Source: Labrys sp. KNU-23 (GTDB lineage: Bacteria; Pseudomonadota; Alphaproteobacteria; Rhizobiales; Labraceae). From it: DNA of 64,000 bases. Both the position numbers and the translations under genes were made by a program. Of the stretch, positions 37,976-46,960 are shown one piece after another (positions within the stretch are counted from its first letter, which is position 1; each line of letters starts with the position of its first letter). The DNA lies in assembly GCF_008330945.1 (NCBI RefSeq), contig NZ_CP043488.1, positions 620,001 to 684,000 of the forward strand, read 5' to 3'. Below the pieces are notes generated by a model, which worked only from the letters and a program-made list of their open reading frames with translations, had not been told where the DNA came from and ran no database searches.

Positions 37976-38548
37976 ATGACGAGCAAATTTGAAGTTCGGC
38001 GGGGCCTGTTGTTTGGAGTCTTGGGTAGCGGGCTGGCCGTTGCGCTTGCCAGTTGCGCGTCAGCCTATCCCGAGGAGCCTGTCTACGTAGACGAACCGGA
38101 GCCACCGCGTTGGAGGGCAAGGCATCCCCGACCTCATCCCAGGGTGATGCCTCATCGCAGGCGTGTGATCGTGGAGCCAGGTGCCGGCGACGATGATCGC
38201 GGCACGATGCCCGGTGGAGGAGGTGGCGGGGGAGGAAGCGGTGGCGGAAACAGCGGTGGTGGTGGCGGCTCGGGCGGCGGTAATGGCTGGTCCGATCGCC
38301 GCCTCAAGACCGATATCCACGTCGTCGGCCGGTCTCCCGGCGGCCTCACCATCTATCGCTTCCGCTATGTCTGGGGCGGTCCGGTCTATGTCGGAGTCAT
38401 GGCCCAGGATCTTCTCGATAGCCGTCCCGAAGCAGTCATCCGCACCGACAGCGGTTACTTCATGGTGGACTATGACCGCATCGATGTGAAGATGACGATG
38501 TGGGCGAATTATCAAAGGTCCGCGCACCTGCTCGGCCGCGGAGCGTAA
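37976..38548 (+). CDS. Lipoprotein with glycine-rich linker and S74-like (tail-fibre chaperone) domain
   Basis: The 190-residue precursor has a lipobox (LASC, Cys 27), so it is probably anchored in a membrane facing the periplasm or surface. After a Pro/Arg-rich part comes a Gly/Ser-only linker at about residues 78-101. The C-terminus (SDRRLKTDIHVVG, then YVGVMAQDLL, then MVDYDRIDV) resembles the intramolecular chaperone domain (Peptidase S74) of tail spikes and fibres. Start ATG 37976 follows TAGGAGAT. No phage genes are near. A link to the neighbouring T6SS is only suggested by position. Confidence 0.8.
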   Translation: MTSKFEVRRGLLFGVLGSGLAVALASCASAYPEEPVYVDEPEPPRWRARHPRPHPRVMPHRRRVIVEPGAGDDDRGTMPGGGGGGGGSGGGNSGGGGGSGGGNGWSDRRLKTDIHVVGRSPGGLTIYRFRYVWGGPVYVGVMAQDLLDSRPEAVIRTDSGYFMVDYDRIDVKMTMWANYQRSAHLLGRGA

Positions 38549-38559
38549 TGCTGGCGGCA

Positions 38560-38592
38560 GCATCGAACCTGGCAGGAAGCCAGGTTCGATGC
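38560..38592. terminator. Two-way hairpin terminator between convergent genes
   Basis: Perfect 14-base arms (38560-38573 and 38579-38592) enclose the loop AGGAA. The hairpin lies between the converging lipoprotein gene (ends 38548) and caspase/Sel1 gene (ends 38614). It lacks a clear U-run. Confidence 0.7.
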
Positions 38593-38613
38593 CGTAGAGT
38601 GGGCGTTCCTGCC

Positions 38614-40938
38614 TCAGAACAGGTCGAGACGTGGGTTGCGCTTCTGCCAGGCCTTGCGGGCCAGTAGCACGACTGTGTCGTCGACATCCGATGTCGGGGT
38701 TACGGCATCGCTGCCCAATTCGACATTGAGTTTGTCGATGGTCTTCTTCTTCTCGGCCAGCGGCAAGGCCCGAAGATTTCCGGCTTCTTCCTTGTGTTCG
38801 CCGTAGGCGTCCAGTGCGACGGCGAGGCTCGAATACCAGACAGCCTTCTCCAGATCGCGCTGCGCCGCCGGGCCCTTGGAGTAGATCCAGCCCAGATTGG
38901 ACGCTGCGTAGAAGTCGCCGCGTTCAGCGCCGATCTCATACCAGCTCATTGCGCTCGCCAGGTCCTTCTTGACGCCATTGCCCTTGAAGTACATGGCGCC
39001 AATGTTGGTTGGCGCGCTGGGATGCCCGCCCTCCGAGGCTTGTTTGAACAGCTCCATCGCCATGGCCGGCTTGCGCGCCACGCCTTTGCCATCGAGATAG
39101 GCGATGCCCATGTTGCGCATGGCGTAGATGTCGCTTCGTGCCAGGGCTGCCTCGTAGAACTTGACGCCGCGCTTGGGATTGGCCGGCAGGCTCTGGCCAT
39201 AATAATACATGGCGCCCACGGTATTCATGGCATAGGTGTGCCCGAGTTCCACAGCCCGGTTGAGCAGCTTGACGCCCTCGTCGACGGATTTGGGCACGCC
39301 CCGCCCAAGGGTGAGGTTGCGGCCATAGGCGAGCATGGCATAGGGGTCGCCGCGCTCGGCGCCCATCTTGAACAACCTGTTGGCTTCGACCAGATCCTGC
39401 GAGCGGCCCAGGCCGCGCTCGGCCAGATAGCCGAGCTCATAATAGGCGCGCGTGTAGCTTGCGTCGGCCGCCTGGTTGAACATCTCGATGGCGCCCGCGA
39501 CGTCCTTGTCGGCCAGCCTGGCGCGACCGAGCTCATATTTATAGCGCGCGACATTGGGAAATTTGGCGACCGCTTCGCCGCAGGCTGCGATGGCCGGCTT
39601 GGCATCGATCTCGTTCGGCAGCTTGCCGGCGGTGACGCCCTGCGGGTCGAGCGGCTCGCCTGCCTTGTCGTCGCAAACCGGGACGAAGGACTCGATCTTG
39701 CCGGTGACGACCTGCCCCGCGCCGCCGGGCTGCTCGACCTTGAGCTGTACGCTTTGCACCTTGCCTTCCGAACCGATCGAAGGCTCGAAGGTGATGGAAC
39801 GGACGGCGTTCTGGTCAACCACGTCGCCCTCGCCCAGAGGAGCTCCGTTGAGATACATCGTGCCGAAACCTGGGGCTGCGGTGATCTGGATCTGTGCCCC
39901 GGTCGCGGCGCGCACCAGCGGCAGATCGTCCAGCATCGCGACCTGGCCGACGCCGATCGGCACGCGACGTGGCTTGTTGAAGGTTTCGCCGAGCAGCGCG
40001 GCGACCTGTATCGGGGCTTCCTGATCGGTGAGATTATCCGATCCCTGCTTGGGTGCGGGGCCGATCTTCACGGTGGTATTCCTGGCAACCTGCACGGGTG
40101 CCGCCGCGGCAATGCGAATGACCGGCTTGGCCAGATAGATCGGTTGGGTCAGCGTGCCGACCGACCAGGGGCGCTGGCGCTTGTTGGTCGCCGCCCACAC
40201 GTCGTCGGTCACCTTGTCGAGCGCACGCTGCACGTCGACGCCCAGTGTGAAGGAATACTTCACCATGGAGCCGGTGAACGGCGAATTGTCGCCCGTACCG
40301 TCCTCCGCCACTGCGCCGGGCTGGGTCGAATAGGCAATCAGGCTGCTTGGCGGGCTGGTCTGCGGCGCGAGGCCGACGCCGGCGGCCGCCATCTGTTTCT
40401 CCGGTCCCACCAGGAAGGAACGGGACTGGAAAGGGTTGTTCCGGCAGGAGTCCAGATAGATGAGCTGCGCCTTTGAGTTCTGCTGCATATAGGCGAAGAT
40501 CGTCTTGACGTTGATCGTCTCGACCTCCAGATCGGCCGGATCCTTTAGCTTGGCATCGATGGGAATGATGCGGTTGTCGCCGCCCACCTGGATGCCGTGG
40601 CCGGAATAATAGAACACGCTGAGTTCAGCGCCCGGCAGCGAGCGGATGAAGCGTTGCAGGGCCTTGTCGAATTCGTTGCGGTCGAGATCGAGCGCCGACA
40701 CCACTTCGAAGCCTTCGCGCTTCAGGGCTGCCGCGACGGCCTGGGCATCCTTGTCCGGATTGTTGAGCTGGGGAACCACCGTATAGTGGCTGTTTCCGAC
40801 CACGAAGGCCACACGCCGCTCCGCTGCCTTCACGCTTGCCGGCAAGGCAAGCATGACGGCAGCCAGCGCTGCAACCGGCAGGCCGGTCCTCCAGGCAAGG
40901 CAATGACGCATGCCCGGATCCTGATTTGAGGTCAGCAT
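38614..40938 (-). CDS. Caspase-family (peptidase C14) protein with Sel1 repeats
   Basis: The 774-residue precursor has a signal peptide (ending VKA before AERRVAFVVGN), a caspase p20-like domain with the dyad H114 (YYSGHGIQ) and C165 (YLDSCRNNPF), a beta-rich middle, and about seven Sel1-like repeats at roughly 470-730 (for example YELGYLAERGLGRSQDLVEA). It is probably periplasmic or exported. ATG 40938 has AGGAGGCG at good distance; TTG 40947 is in frame. It lies next to tssA on the same strand. Such proteins can be proteases or scaffolds; a secretion link is inferred from position. Confidence 0.88.
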   Translation of the reverse strand: MLTSNQDPGMRHCLAWRTGLPVAALAAVMLALPASVKAAERRVAFVVGNSHYTVVPQLNNPDKDAQAVAAALKREGFEVVSALDLDRNEFDKALQRFIRSLPGAELSVFYYSGHGIQVGGDNRIIPIDAKLKDPADLEVETINVKTIFAYMQQNSKAQLIYLDSCRNNPFQSRSFLVGPEKQMAAAGVGLAPQTSPPSSLIAYSTQPGAVAEDGTGDNSPFTGSMVKYSFTLGVDVQRALDKVTDDVWAATNKRQRPWSVGTLTQPIYLAKPVIRIAAAAPVQVARNTTVKIGPAPKQGSDNLTDQEAPIQVAALLGETFNKPRRVPIGVGQVAMLDDLPLVRAATGAQIQITAAPGFGTMYLNGAPLGEGDVVDQNAVRSITFEPSIGSEGKVQSVQLKVEQPGGAGQVVTGKIESFVPVCDDKAGEPLDPQGVTAGKLPNEIDAKPAIAACGEAVAKFPNVARYKYELGRARLADKDVAGAIEMFNQAADASYTRAYYELGYLAERGLGRSQDLVEANRLFKMGAERGDPYAMLAYGRNLTLGRGVPKSVDEGVKLLNRAVELGHTYAMNTVGAMYYYGQSLPANPKRGVKFYEAALARSDIYAMRNMGIAYLDGKGVARKPAMAMELFKQASEGGHPSAPTNIGAMYFKGNGVKKDLASAMSWYEIGAERGDFYAASNLGWIYSKGPAAQRDLEKAVWYSSLAVALDAYGEHKEEAGNLRALPLAEKKKTIDKLNVELGSDAVTPTSDVDDTVVLLARKAWQKRNPRLDLF

Positions 40939-41133
40939 CTTCACCAACGCCTCCTGTACTATATTTGACCCTATGATACCAGCTTTCGAAACAGTTGCCT
41001 GCCACTCTCGGAATAGTGATATTGGCTTAGTCCGAAAGCATAGAATAGAAAGTAAGAATACCTTACTTAGATCCCCGAATGTCTCTTTTGTCCGTCCCGA
41101 TGAGAGGCCCTGGTTGATTCAGGGGTTATCATC

Positions 41134-42411
41134 CTACTTCTCATCTTTGCGCGAGATTTCCATGAGAAGAGCATTGAAATCCTTGGCTACCAGAGCTCTC
41201 GCCTTCTCGATCAGCATGGGGATCGGGCTCGATGGCTCGATATTGTTGTAGAAGATCTCGATCTGGCGCATCAGCGCCGTAGCCTCGCTGCGCGTCGCCA
41301 CGGTATAGATGCGGGCCTCCGCCTCGGCCTCGTCCGGTTTGCCTTCCTCGACCGCCAGCGCCGAAAGCTGGGCGAAGTTCAAGGCAAAGGGCATGGTGCC
41401 GCCGATCTGGATCTTGGCTTTCTCGACGAGTCCAGGCGCCAATATCTTCATGACTTCGACGAAGGATTTGCCGACGAGTTGATGCGCCTGCTTGAGGAGG
41501 AGCCTCGCCGGGCTGGACGGCTCCTTGCTGGCATAATAGGTCAGGATCGCCGCCAATGCATTGGAAGCCTCCTTCACCGAGGCGACATCCGAAGGCGCCA
41601 GGGGAGCGAGCGGTGCAGCAGCGATTTCGGCGCCTTCCTGCCCGTTTTCGGCCTCGACAGGCTGCGACGGCGCCAGGCCCGGTTCCCGTGTGGTGACGAT
41701 ACCGCCGACATAGGTCCGAATGGTGCGCACCAGGTCGGGCAATTGCTCGAATTGCGGCGCGGCCTCATGTCCTGCCTTGTCGATGAAAAGCTGGCGCAGG
41801 CTTTCGAGGCTGATGAGGATGCTGTCGAGGTGAACCGTCAGGTCCACCAGGTGCTGCAGCGGCTCGAAACGCAGAAAGGCGTCCTTGATGCCCGAGGCTT
41901 CGGTGGCCGCCTCTCCCTCGCGAGGGGGCAATTTGCCTTCTCCGACCAGGACCGAGCGCATCGACAAGGCGCCGAGGCGCTTGTCGTTGATCAGGGTAGC
42001 GCTCTGCAGTGGCAGGACCACCGTCGGCAGGTCGTCGAGCGACTTGAGAAAGGCGGATCTCAGTTCTGCGCCGCCGGCCGCCTCAGTCGGGTGGCAATAA
42101 TCCCACTGCGCCATGAGCAGGGCATTGGTGGCGGCAACGGCATCGGCGAAACCGGACAGGTCATCCGACAGGATATGATATTTCGCGGCCAGGATGAGAT
42201 AGCGCAGGTCGCGCGATTTCTCGAGATGGATACGAAGATCCGCGAGGGTCTGCTTGGATTCGAACGATTTTCTGTTGAAACTGCGATAGCTCGCCGGCAA
42301 CTGCCCTTCGGCGACGGTGAGGAAATTCTGGGCATCGGAATCGGCATCGGGATCCGGCCCGCAGGGTGTGTCGGCTGAAATCTCTTTCTCGATGCCGGCA
42401 TAGACTGCCAT
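41134..42411 (-). CDS. tssA: Type VI secretion protein TssA (ImpA family)
   Basis: The 425-residue protein begins with an ImpA N-terminal domain at about residues 8-130, including ISADTPCGPDPDAD and the QWDYCHP segment. A variable middle and a helical C-terminal domain (SSPARLLLKQAHQLVGKSFVEVM, read as two parts) follow. TssA caps and primes sheath growth and joins the baseplate to the membrane complex. It is cytoplasmic. It is transcribed leftward, away from the main T6SS operon, together with or just before the caspase/Sel1 gene 195 bases downstream. Confidence 0.9.
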   Translation of the reverse strand: MAVYAGIEKEISADTPCGPDPDADSDAQNFLTVAEGQLPASYRSFNRKSFESKQTLADLRIHLEKSRDLRYLILAAKYHILSDDLSGFADAVAATNALLMAQWDYCHPTEAAGGAELRSAFLKSLDDLPTVVLPLQSATLINDKRLGALSMRSVLVGEGKLPPREGEAATEASGIKDAFLRFEPLQHLVDLTVHLDSILISLESLRQLFIDKAGHEAAPQFEQLPDLVRTIRTYVGGIVTTREPGLAPSQPVEAENGQEGAEIAAAPLAPLAPSDVASVKEASNALAAILTYYASKEPSSPARLLLKQAHQLVGKSFVEVMKILAPGLVEKAKIQIGGTMPFALNFAQLSALAVEEGKPDEAEAEARIYTVATRSEATALMRQIEIFYNNIEPSSPIPMLIEKARALVAKDFNALLMEISRKDEK

Positions 42412-42596
42412 CTTGGCCTACCTGTTGGGTCCCACGGTGAAATGATGAGGTTGCGCGCCTCTACCCGCAACCCCCCATATGGGGGAGGTCGCGAAAATGC
42501 TGCGCCGATGGTCGCGGCCGCCTTCGGCAATAAATTCTGGATCGACCAATCCTTTATCTTGTTTCGCGAAGGGGAGGCGGGTGGTCGCGCGGATGA

Positions 42597-43964
42597 TCAC
42601 CGCGCGGCCGCCTGTCCCTCCTCCAGGTTCAGTCCCTGTTTGCGGACCAGCGGCAGCCAGAGGATGGTGGCGGTGCCTTCGCCGCGCTTGCTCAGTACCT
42701 CCAGCACGGCACCGAGGGCCTCGGCGCGCTGGACCATGTTCCGGCGGCCGCGGCCTGTGGCCGGAGCCTCCATATCGAAGCCGTTGCCATTGTCGGCAAT
42801 CTCGACGCGCAGGCCCGGCCTTCCCTGCAACAGCGCCATCTTGCATTTGAAAGTGAGCTGTGTCGCCTTGCTATGGCCCATGGTGTTGCTGACCGATTCC
42901 TGCAGGATCCGCAGCACATGCAGGGCGCTGGGCGCATCGAGCCAGTCGAGCTCGGGCACGTCCTCGACCATCCATTTGACGGCGATTCCTGATTTTCGCA
43001 GTTCGGGCTCGTAGCGATAGCGCAGGCTGGCGAGGAGGGTGGCGACATTGCCTTCTACCGGCTCGAGCGAGTCGACCGCAACGCGCAGATCGGTCAGCGC
43101 CCCCTTGAGGGCGACCACTGCCGTCGTGCTTGCTTTGCCCTGTCGTTCGGCCGAAGCCAGCGCCGCCACCAGGCTCGAGCCGATGCCGTCATGGATTTCC
43201 CGCATCAGGCGTTCGCGCTCCAGCTTCACGGCATGGGCGATTTCGAGAGCATGTCGGGCGCTTTCGCTTGCCAGCAGATTGGCCTTGGTGGTTTCGATGC
43301 GCTGGCCGAGCGTCTGGTTGAGCTTTTCTCGTGCCTCGGCATTGGCCAGGATGTGCCTGAGGATGACGAAGCCGCTGAAGCCCAACAGGGCGACGCCGGC
43401 ATAAGGCGAGAGCCGCACGCCTTGGACGGGCCAGGTCGTCCTGGCATAGAGATCGAAGCCGACCGCGCCGAGGCCGAGCGTGTAGAGAACCACCAGGACC
43501 AGTTTTTCGGGTGCACCGATCTGCGCCTGTGCCCTCGTGGTAAAAAAAACCAGCATGAGCAGCGATACGCCTATGCTCGCAAGACCCGCGATCCGCGTGA
43601 TCTCCAGGCCGCCAAGCGGTATGGCCGCCACGCCGAGCCCGAGACAGGCCAGCGCCACCACGATCACCAGGCCACGAGGAATGGTCGCGCCGATCAGGCT
43701 CGCCGCCAAGCCGAGCGTGGTGAAGAGCAGCGGATAGAGCAGGGCGATCCGCCCGCCTGGAAAGCCGAAGGGCCGGGCTTCAATCTGGGCCAAGCCTTCG
43801 AGATTGAACAGGCACCAGGCAATACCCGCACAGCAAAGCCAGGCCAGGATGCTCTCCCGCCGGCGCAGCAGCCAGCTCATCAGGGCAATTGCCGCGATGA
43901 CGGCCAATGTGTCGGTGGCGAGCAGATGTCCCAACTGCCTGAAATCTTCCGCAACCGGGCTCAT
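42597..43964 (-). CDS. Membrane sensor histidine kinase, HisKA_3 (NarL-associated) type
   Basis: The 455-residue protein has about eight N-terminal hydrophobic helices (residues 15-235). A coiled linker follows, then a HisKA_3 dimerisation domain with phospho-acceptor H258 in REIHDGIGSS, and a HATPase domain (LRILQESVSNTMGHSKAT, then DNGNGFDME, then GRGRRNMVQRAEALGA). ATG 43964 is preferred because a GAGG site lies 9 bases before it; a longer frame reaches 44087. No response-regulator gene is adjacent in the window. It lies between tssA and vgrG. Confidence 0.9.
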   Translation of the reverse strand: MSPVAEDFRQLGHLLATDTLAVIAAIALMSWLLRRRESILAWLCCAGIAWCLFNLEGLAQIEARPFGFPGGRIALLYPLLFTTLGLAASLIGATIPRGLVIVVALACLGLGVAAIPLGGLEITRIAGLASIGVSLLMLVFFTTRAQAQIGAPEKLVLVVLYTLGLGAVGFDLYARTTWPVQGVRLSPYAGVALLGFSGFVILRHILANAEAREKLNQTLGQRIETTKANLLASESARHALEIAHAVKLERERLMREIHDGIGSSLVAALASAERQGKASTTAVVALKGALTDLRVAVDSLEPVEGNVATLLASLRYRYEPELRKSGIAVKWMVEDVPELDWLDAPSALHVLRILQESVSNTMGHSKATQLTFKCKMALLQGRPGLRVEIADNGNGFDMEAPATGRGRRNMVQRAEALGAVLEVLSKRGEGTATILWLPLVRKQGLNLEEGQAAAR

Positions 43965-44216
43965 CGCACCGTCCTCAACGCAATATGGCTGCCCGGCTGG
44001 ATCGCCGCTCGTCAACGGAGCGACAGGCGCTTGGATCAGCAAAGCGACCGGCCCTGGAGCAAGAATAACAAGAATGTCGAAACGCACCAGCCCGAGATGC
44101 GAGGACGATGGCCGCGATCCCCTAAATGTGGGAAGCCGTAGAGCGCCTATGCCGTAGACGCTGAACTTGAACAGAGCTAGCCTTCATTGGCCGACGTGGT
44201 AGAGCGAGGGCAGGCT

Positions 44217-46004
44217 GTGGCACAAATATTCGGTCAAGACACGCGAATGGGCTCTTTCACGAGCAGCCTTGGCAAGGACAAGCTCGTCGTCACCCGTTTT
44301 GAAGGATCGGAGGGCCTCAGCGAACTTTTTGAATATCGCCTCGAAGTGGTCAGCGACGACAACGAGGTCGATTTCGACAAGATCCTCGGCACCAAATGCC
44401 GTCTGGATATCCAGTCCCATCATGAGGGCGTCAAGCGCAACTTCAACGGCGTGCTGGTGGAGACGCAATGGATCGGCAGGGACCAGGATCTGCGCTATTA
44501 CCGCCTGGTGCTCCGCCCCTGGTTGTGGCTGCTGACCAGGACCACCAATTGTAAGATCTACAGCCACATGACCGTGCCCGAGATCATCAGCCAAGTCCTG
44601 AACAATCGCGGTTTCATCCAATTCGAACAACGATTGTCGGAAAGCTATCCACAGCTCGAATATTGCGTGCAGTATCGCGAAAGTGACTTTGCCTTCATCT
44701 CAAGGCTGATGGAAGAATACGGTATCTATTACTATTTCGAGCATAGCGAGTCCGACCATAAACTCATCATGGCTGATGCGAGCGCGGCGCATCAACCCAA
44801 GCTCGGCGGCGCTGCACTCGAATTTGCGGCTGTCGGCCTCGACAATATCACGCTCAAGGACAGGCTGAACGAATGGGCCGAGGGCCGGCGGCTGCGCTCC
44901 GGCAAGGTCACGCTCGACGATTACGATTATCACAAGCCCAGCACCGACCTGATGGCAGAAAAGGCGGCCAGTGCCAGGTACCAGCATGGCGATCTCGAAC
45001 TCTACGATTATCCCGGCCGCTACACGGAGAAGGGCGATGGCACCACGCTTGCCAATGTCAGGCTGGAGGCGGAGCAGGCCGTCGATAAGCGTGTGACCGC
45101 CGGCGGCGACGCCGTCACCTGCTGCCCGGGCTTCACCATGACGCTCGATGGCACGCCCCCGGCCAGCAAGGGCACCAAATATCTGATCGTGAGGGCCCAT
45201 CATCTCTTCCGTGCCCAGGCCTATCGCTCGGCCGACGCCTCTGGTGAGGAAGGCTATTCCGGCAGCTACGAGTTCCAGCCCCTCGACATTGCCTTCCGGG
45301 CGCCGGCCGTGACGACCAAGCCCGTCATCCACGGTCCGCAGACTGCCCTGGTGGTCAGCGACGTGGACGACCAATGTCGCATCGAGGTGCAGTTCTTCTG
45401 GGATCGCGACAAGAGCCAGTCGCGCTATGTGCGCATCGCCCAGAACTGGGCCGGAAATGGCTGGGGCGACGTCAAGATCCCGCGTATCGGGATGGAGGTC
45501 GTGGTCAATTATATCGAGGGGGACCCGGACCAGCCCTTGGTGACGGGCAGCGTCTATAATGCGGAGAATGTCGCGCCCTATGTGAAGGACAAGCTCAACG
45601 CCGTTTCGGGCACCAAGACGCAGACTCTCAACGGATCGGGCTATAACGAGCTGATCATGGACGATACCGCCGGCAATGAACTGATCCGGTTCCACGCCCA
45701 GAACGACCTCGAAGGCAAGGTCGAGAACGATGAGCGGCGCGAGATCGGCCAGAACGTCGAGGTGAAGATCGGCAACAGCCGGGATGAAACCATCATGTCG
45801 ACCTGGACCGTGAAGGCCAATCAGAAGATCGAGTTCACCGTCGGCAACAGCACCTTCACCATGACCCCGGTTGGTATCAAGCTCAAATCGACGATGATCA
45901 CCCTGGAGGCCGATGCCTTGATGAGTTTGAAGTCGAGTGCGCTCAGCCAGGTTACGGCTGGAGCTCCCTTGATGCTCCAGGGCGCCCTGGTTCTGATCAA
46001 TTAG
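44217..46004 (+). CDS. vgrG: Type VI secretion spike protein VgrG
   Basis: The 595-residue protein shows the standard VgrG layout: gp27-like hub (LFEYRLEVVSDD, then CVQYRESDFAFISRLMEEYG), gp5-like OB fold (RIEVQFFWDRD, then IPRIGMEVVVNYIEGDPDQPLVTGSV in two parts) and a beta-helix needle ending at LVLIN. No effector domain is attached, so cargo must bind through adaptors or PAAR tips. GTG 44217 follows GAGGG; TTG 44187 is in frame upstream. The gene is separated from the rest of the cluster by a region full of palindromes. Confidence 0.95.
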   Translation: MAQIFGQDTRMGSFTSSLGKDKLVVTRFEGSEGLSELFEYRLEVVSDDNEVDFDKILGTKCRLDIQSHHEGVKRNFNGVLVETQWIGRDQDLRYYRLVLRPWLWLLTRTTNCKIYSHMTVPEIISQVLNNRGFIQFEQRLSESYPQLEYCVQYRESDFAFISRLMEEYGIYYYFEHSESDHKLIMADASAAHQPKLGGAALEFAAVGLDNITLKDRLNEWAEGRRLRSGKVTLDDYDYHKPSTDLMAEKAASARYQHGDLELYDYPGRYTEKGDGTTLANVRLEAEQAVDKRVTAGGDAVTCCPGFTMTLDGTPPASKGTKYLIVRAHHLFRAQAYRSADASGEEGYSGSYEFQPLDIAFRAPAVTTKPVIHGPQTALVVSDVDDQCRIEVQFFWDRDKSQSRYVRIAQNWAGNGWGDVKIPRIGMEVVVNYIEGDPDQPLVTGSVYNAENVAPYVKDKLNAVSGTKTQTLNGSGYNELIMDDTAGNELIRFHAQNDLEGKVENDERREIGQNVEVKIGNSRDETIMSTWTVKANQKIEFTVGNSTFTMTPVGIKLKSTMITLEADALMSLKSSALSQVTAGAPLMLQGALVLIN

Positions 46005-46006
46005 GA

Positions 46007-46051
46007 GCATCGTGCCGAAAAGTGGACGCCGGTTTTCGGCAAAAACGATGC
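46007..46051. repeat. Rhizobial-type hairpin directly after vgrG
   Basis: Nested arms GCATCGT/ACGATGC and GCCGAAAA/TTTTCGGC enclose GTGGACGCCGG. The pattern CGTGCCGAAAAGTGGA with TTTTCGGC is common between genes in rhizobia. It begins three bases after the vgrG stop codon and probably ends its transcript. Confidence 0.75.
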
Positions 46052-46060
46052 GGCAATGAT

Positions 46061-46110
46061 GACCAACAGCAGCAGACCCGATTTCGAAATCGGGTCTGCT
46101 GCTGTTGGTC
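46061..46110. repeat. Perfect 50-bp palindrome without loop
   Basis: The 25 bases from 46061 and the 25 bases ending at 46110 are exact reverse complements meeting at TTCGAA. Each arm contains ACAGCAGCAGACCCGATTTC. Function is unknown. It could extrude as a cruciform or fold as a very stable RNA hairpin. Confidence 0.9.
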
Positions 46111-46138
46111 TGCCGTTATCGTCCAACTGAACATGCTG

Positions 46139-46203
46139 CGGAGCATTTTTGGTTGGACGAAAGCGCCGGAAATTGCAAAAATGCGTCTAAACAATGAGTT
46201 AGC
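46139..46203 (+). repeat. Dispersed intergenic repeat, degenerate copy 3
   Basis: TGCGTCTAAACAATGAGTTAG matches the centre of copy 2 (CGCGTCGAAACAATGAGTTAG), preceded by a diverged left part beginning GGAGCATTTTTGG. The right end is missing. Confidence 0.55.
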
Positions 46204-46359
46204 GTGAAGAATGGTGCCGTCTTATTGGCTCACGCGTGTCACCCCCGCCACAACTTGTCCGCAAGTTGTGGCTGAGCACACATCGCAGCACGACGTGATG
46301 CGATATCGAGGGCTGACCGCGAGCCAAAAGGATGTGTTCGTACGGTCGCAGGAGACGAG

Positions 46360-46914
46360 ATGAAGCATCTTCGATTCTCGACGGCCCGGCAGGTGATCGA
46401 AGCTTTCCCGAATCTCGATGGCGAGTTTTCCGGATATGATCTCGACCTTGAGCCTTTCGCGTTCATCGACGCCTTGCTGGCACAGGGCGGCGCACGCAAG
46501 GCCATGGCGTTCTGCGCCTTCCTGCTGCCGCGCCGCGAGGCAGTGCAATGGCTCAGCCTGGCGCTGCGACAGCGCCATCAGCCGCCGAACGCGGCCGAGA
46601 CCAGCCTGCTTCGTCTGGTCGAGGACTGGCTGAAGAAACCCATAGAGTTCACTCGCCGCGCGGCCCTCGATGCCGGCATGGACGATCCCGACAAGGGTGC
46701 TTTCGCCTGGGCCGCCTTGGCGGCGGGCTGGAGTGGGGGAAGTCTGTCGCCCAATCCCGAACATCCGGTGCCACCGCCGCCGCATTTGACCGGCCATGCC
46801 GTGAATGTCGGCTTGACTTTGCTGGTCGCCGGCCTGCCCTTGGCCAAGCAGGTCGATGGGATGGAAGACCTGGTCGGGGATGCCGTGGCGCTGCTGCGCC
46901 GTGGCGGTTCCTGA
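46360..46914 (+). CDS. T6SS-associated accessory protein (possibly DUF6931 family)
   Basis: This 184-residue, mostly helical soluble protein has no signal peptide. It shows an N-terminal YDLDLEPFAFIDALLA segment, a central AMAFCAFLLPRREAVQWL, and a conserved-looking FAWAALAAGWSGGSLSPN followed by a Pro-rich turn. I recall similar small proteins beside FHA-domain genes in T6SS clusters, possibly filed as DUF6931, but cannot confirm it. ATG 46360 follows AGGAGACG. It sits 46 bases before the FHA gene and is probably in its operon. No biochemical function can be given. Confidence 0.75.
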   Translation: MKHLRFSTARQVIEAFPNLDGEFSGYDLDLEPFAFIDALLAQGGARKAMAFCAFLLPRREAVQWLSLALRQRHQPPNAAETSLLRLVEDWLKKPIEFTRRAALDAGMDDPDKGAFAWAALAAGWSGGSLSPNPEHPVPPPPHLTGHAVNVGLTLLVAGLPLAKQVDGMEDLVGDAVALLRRGGS

Positions 46915-46960
46915 TAGGTTTACGATTGGCCCCATGACGTGACAGGACCTTGCAACCGCC

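Larger units (their letters stand above)
46005..46359. other. Palindrome-rich gap between vgrG and the T6SS accessory gene
   Basis: No gene is supported in these 355 bases. They hold a hairpin of rhizobial type at 46007-46051, a perfect 50-base palindrome at 46061-46110 and a piece of the dispersed repeat at 46139-46203. The remainder up to 46349 shows nothing I recognise. Confidence 0.6.

Noticed and set aside
37976..38548. Prophage or tail module suggested by the S74-like domain
   Set aside because: The protein is a lipoprotein with no neighbouring structural phage genes, integrase or attachment repeats.
42472..42485. Palindrome CCCCCATATGGGGG between tssA and the histidine kinase gene
   Set aside because: It is short and lies between two genes on the same strand with no promoter pattern around it. 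Chance or a minor hairpin is enough to explain it.
45997..46207. Short open frames on both strands with a Gln-rich or Cys-rich product
   Set aside because: They arise from reading through the 50-bp palindrome, which gives similar frames on both strands. There is no ribosome site.
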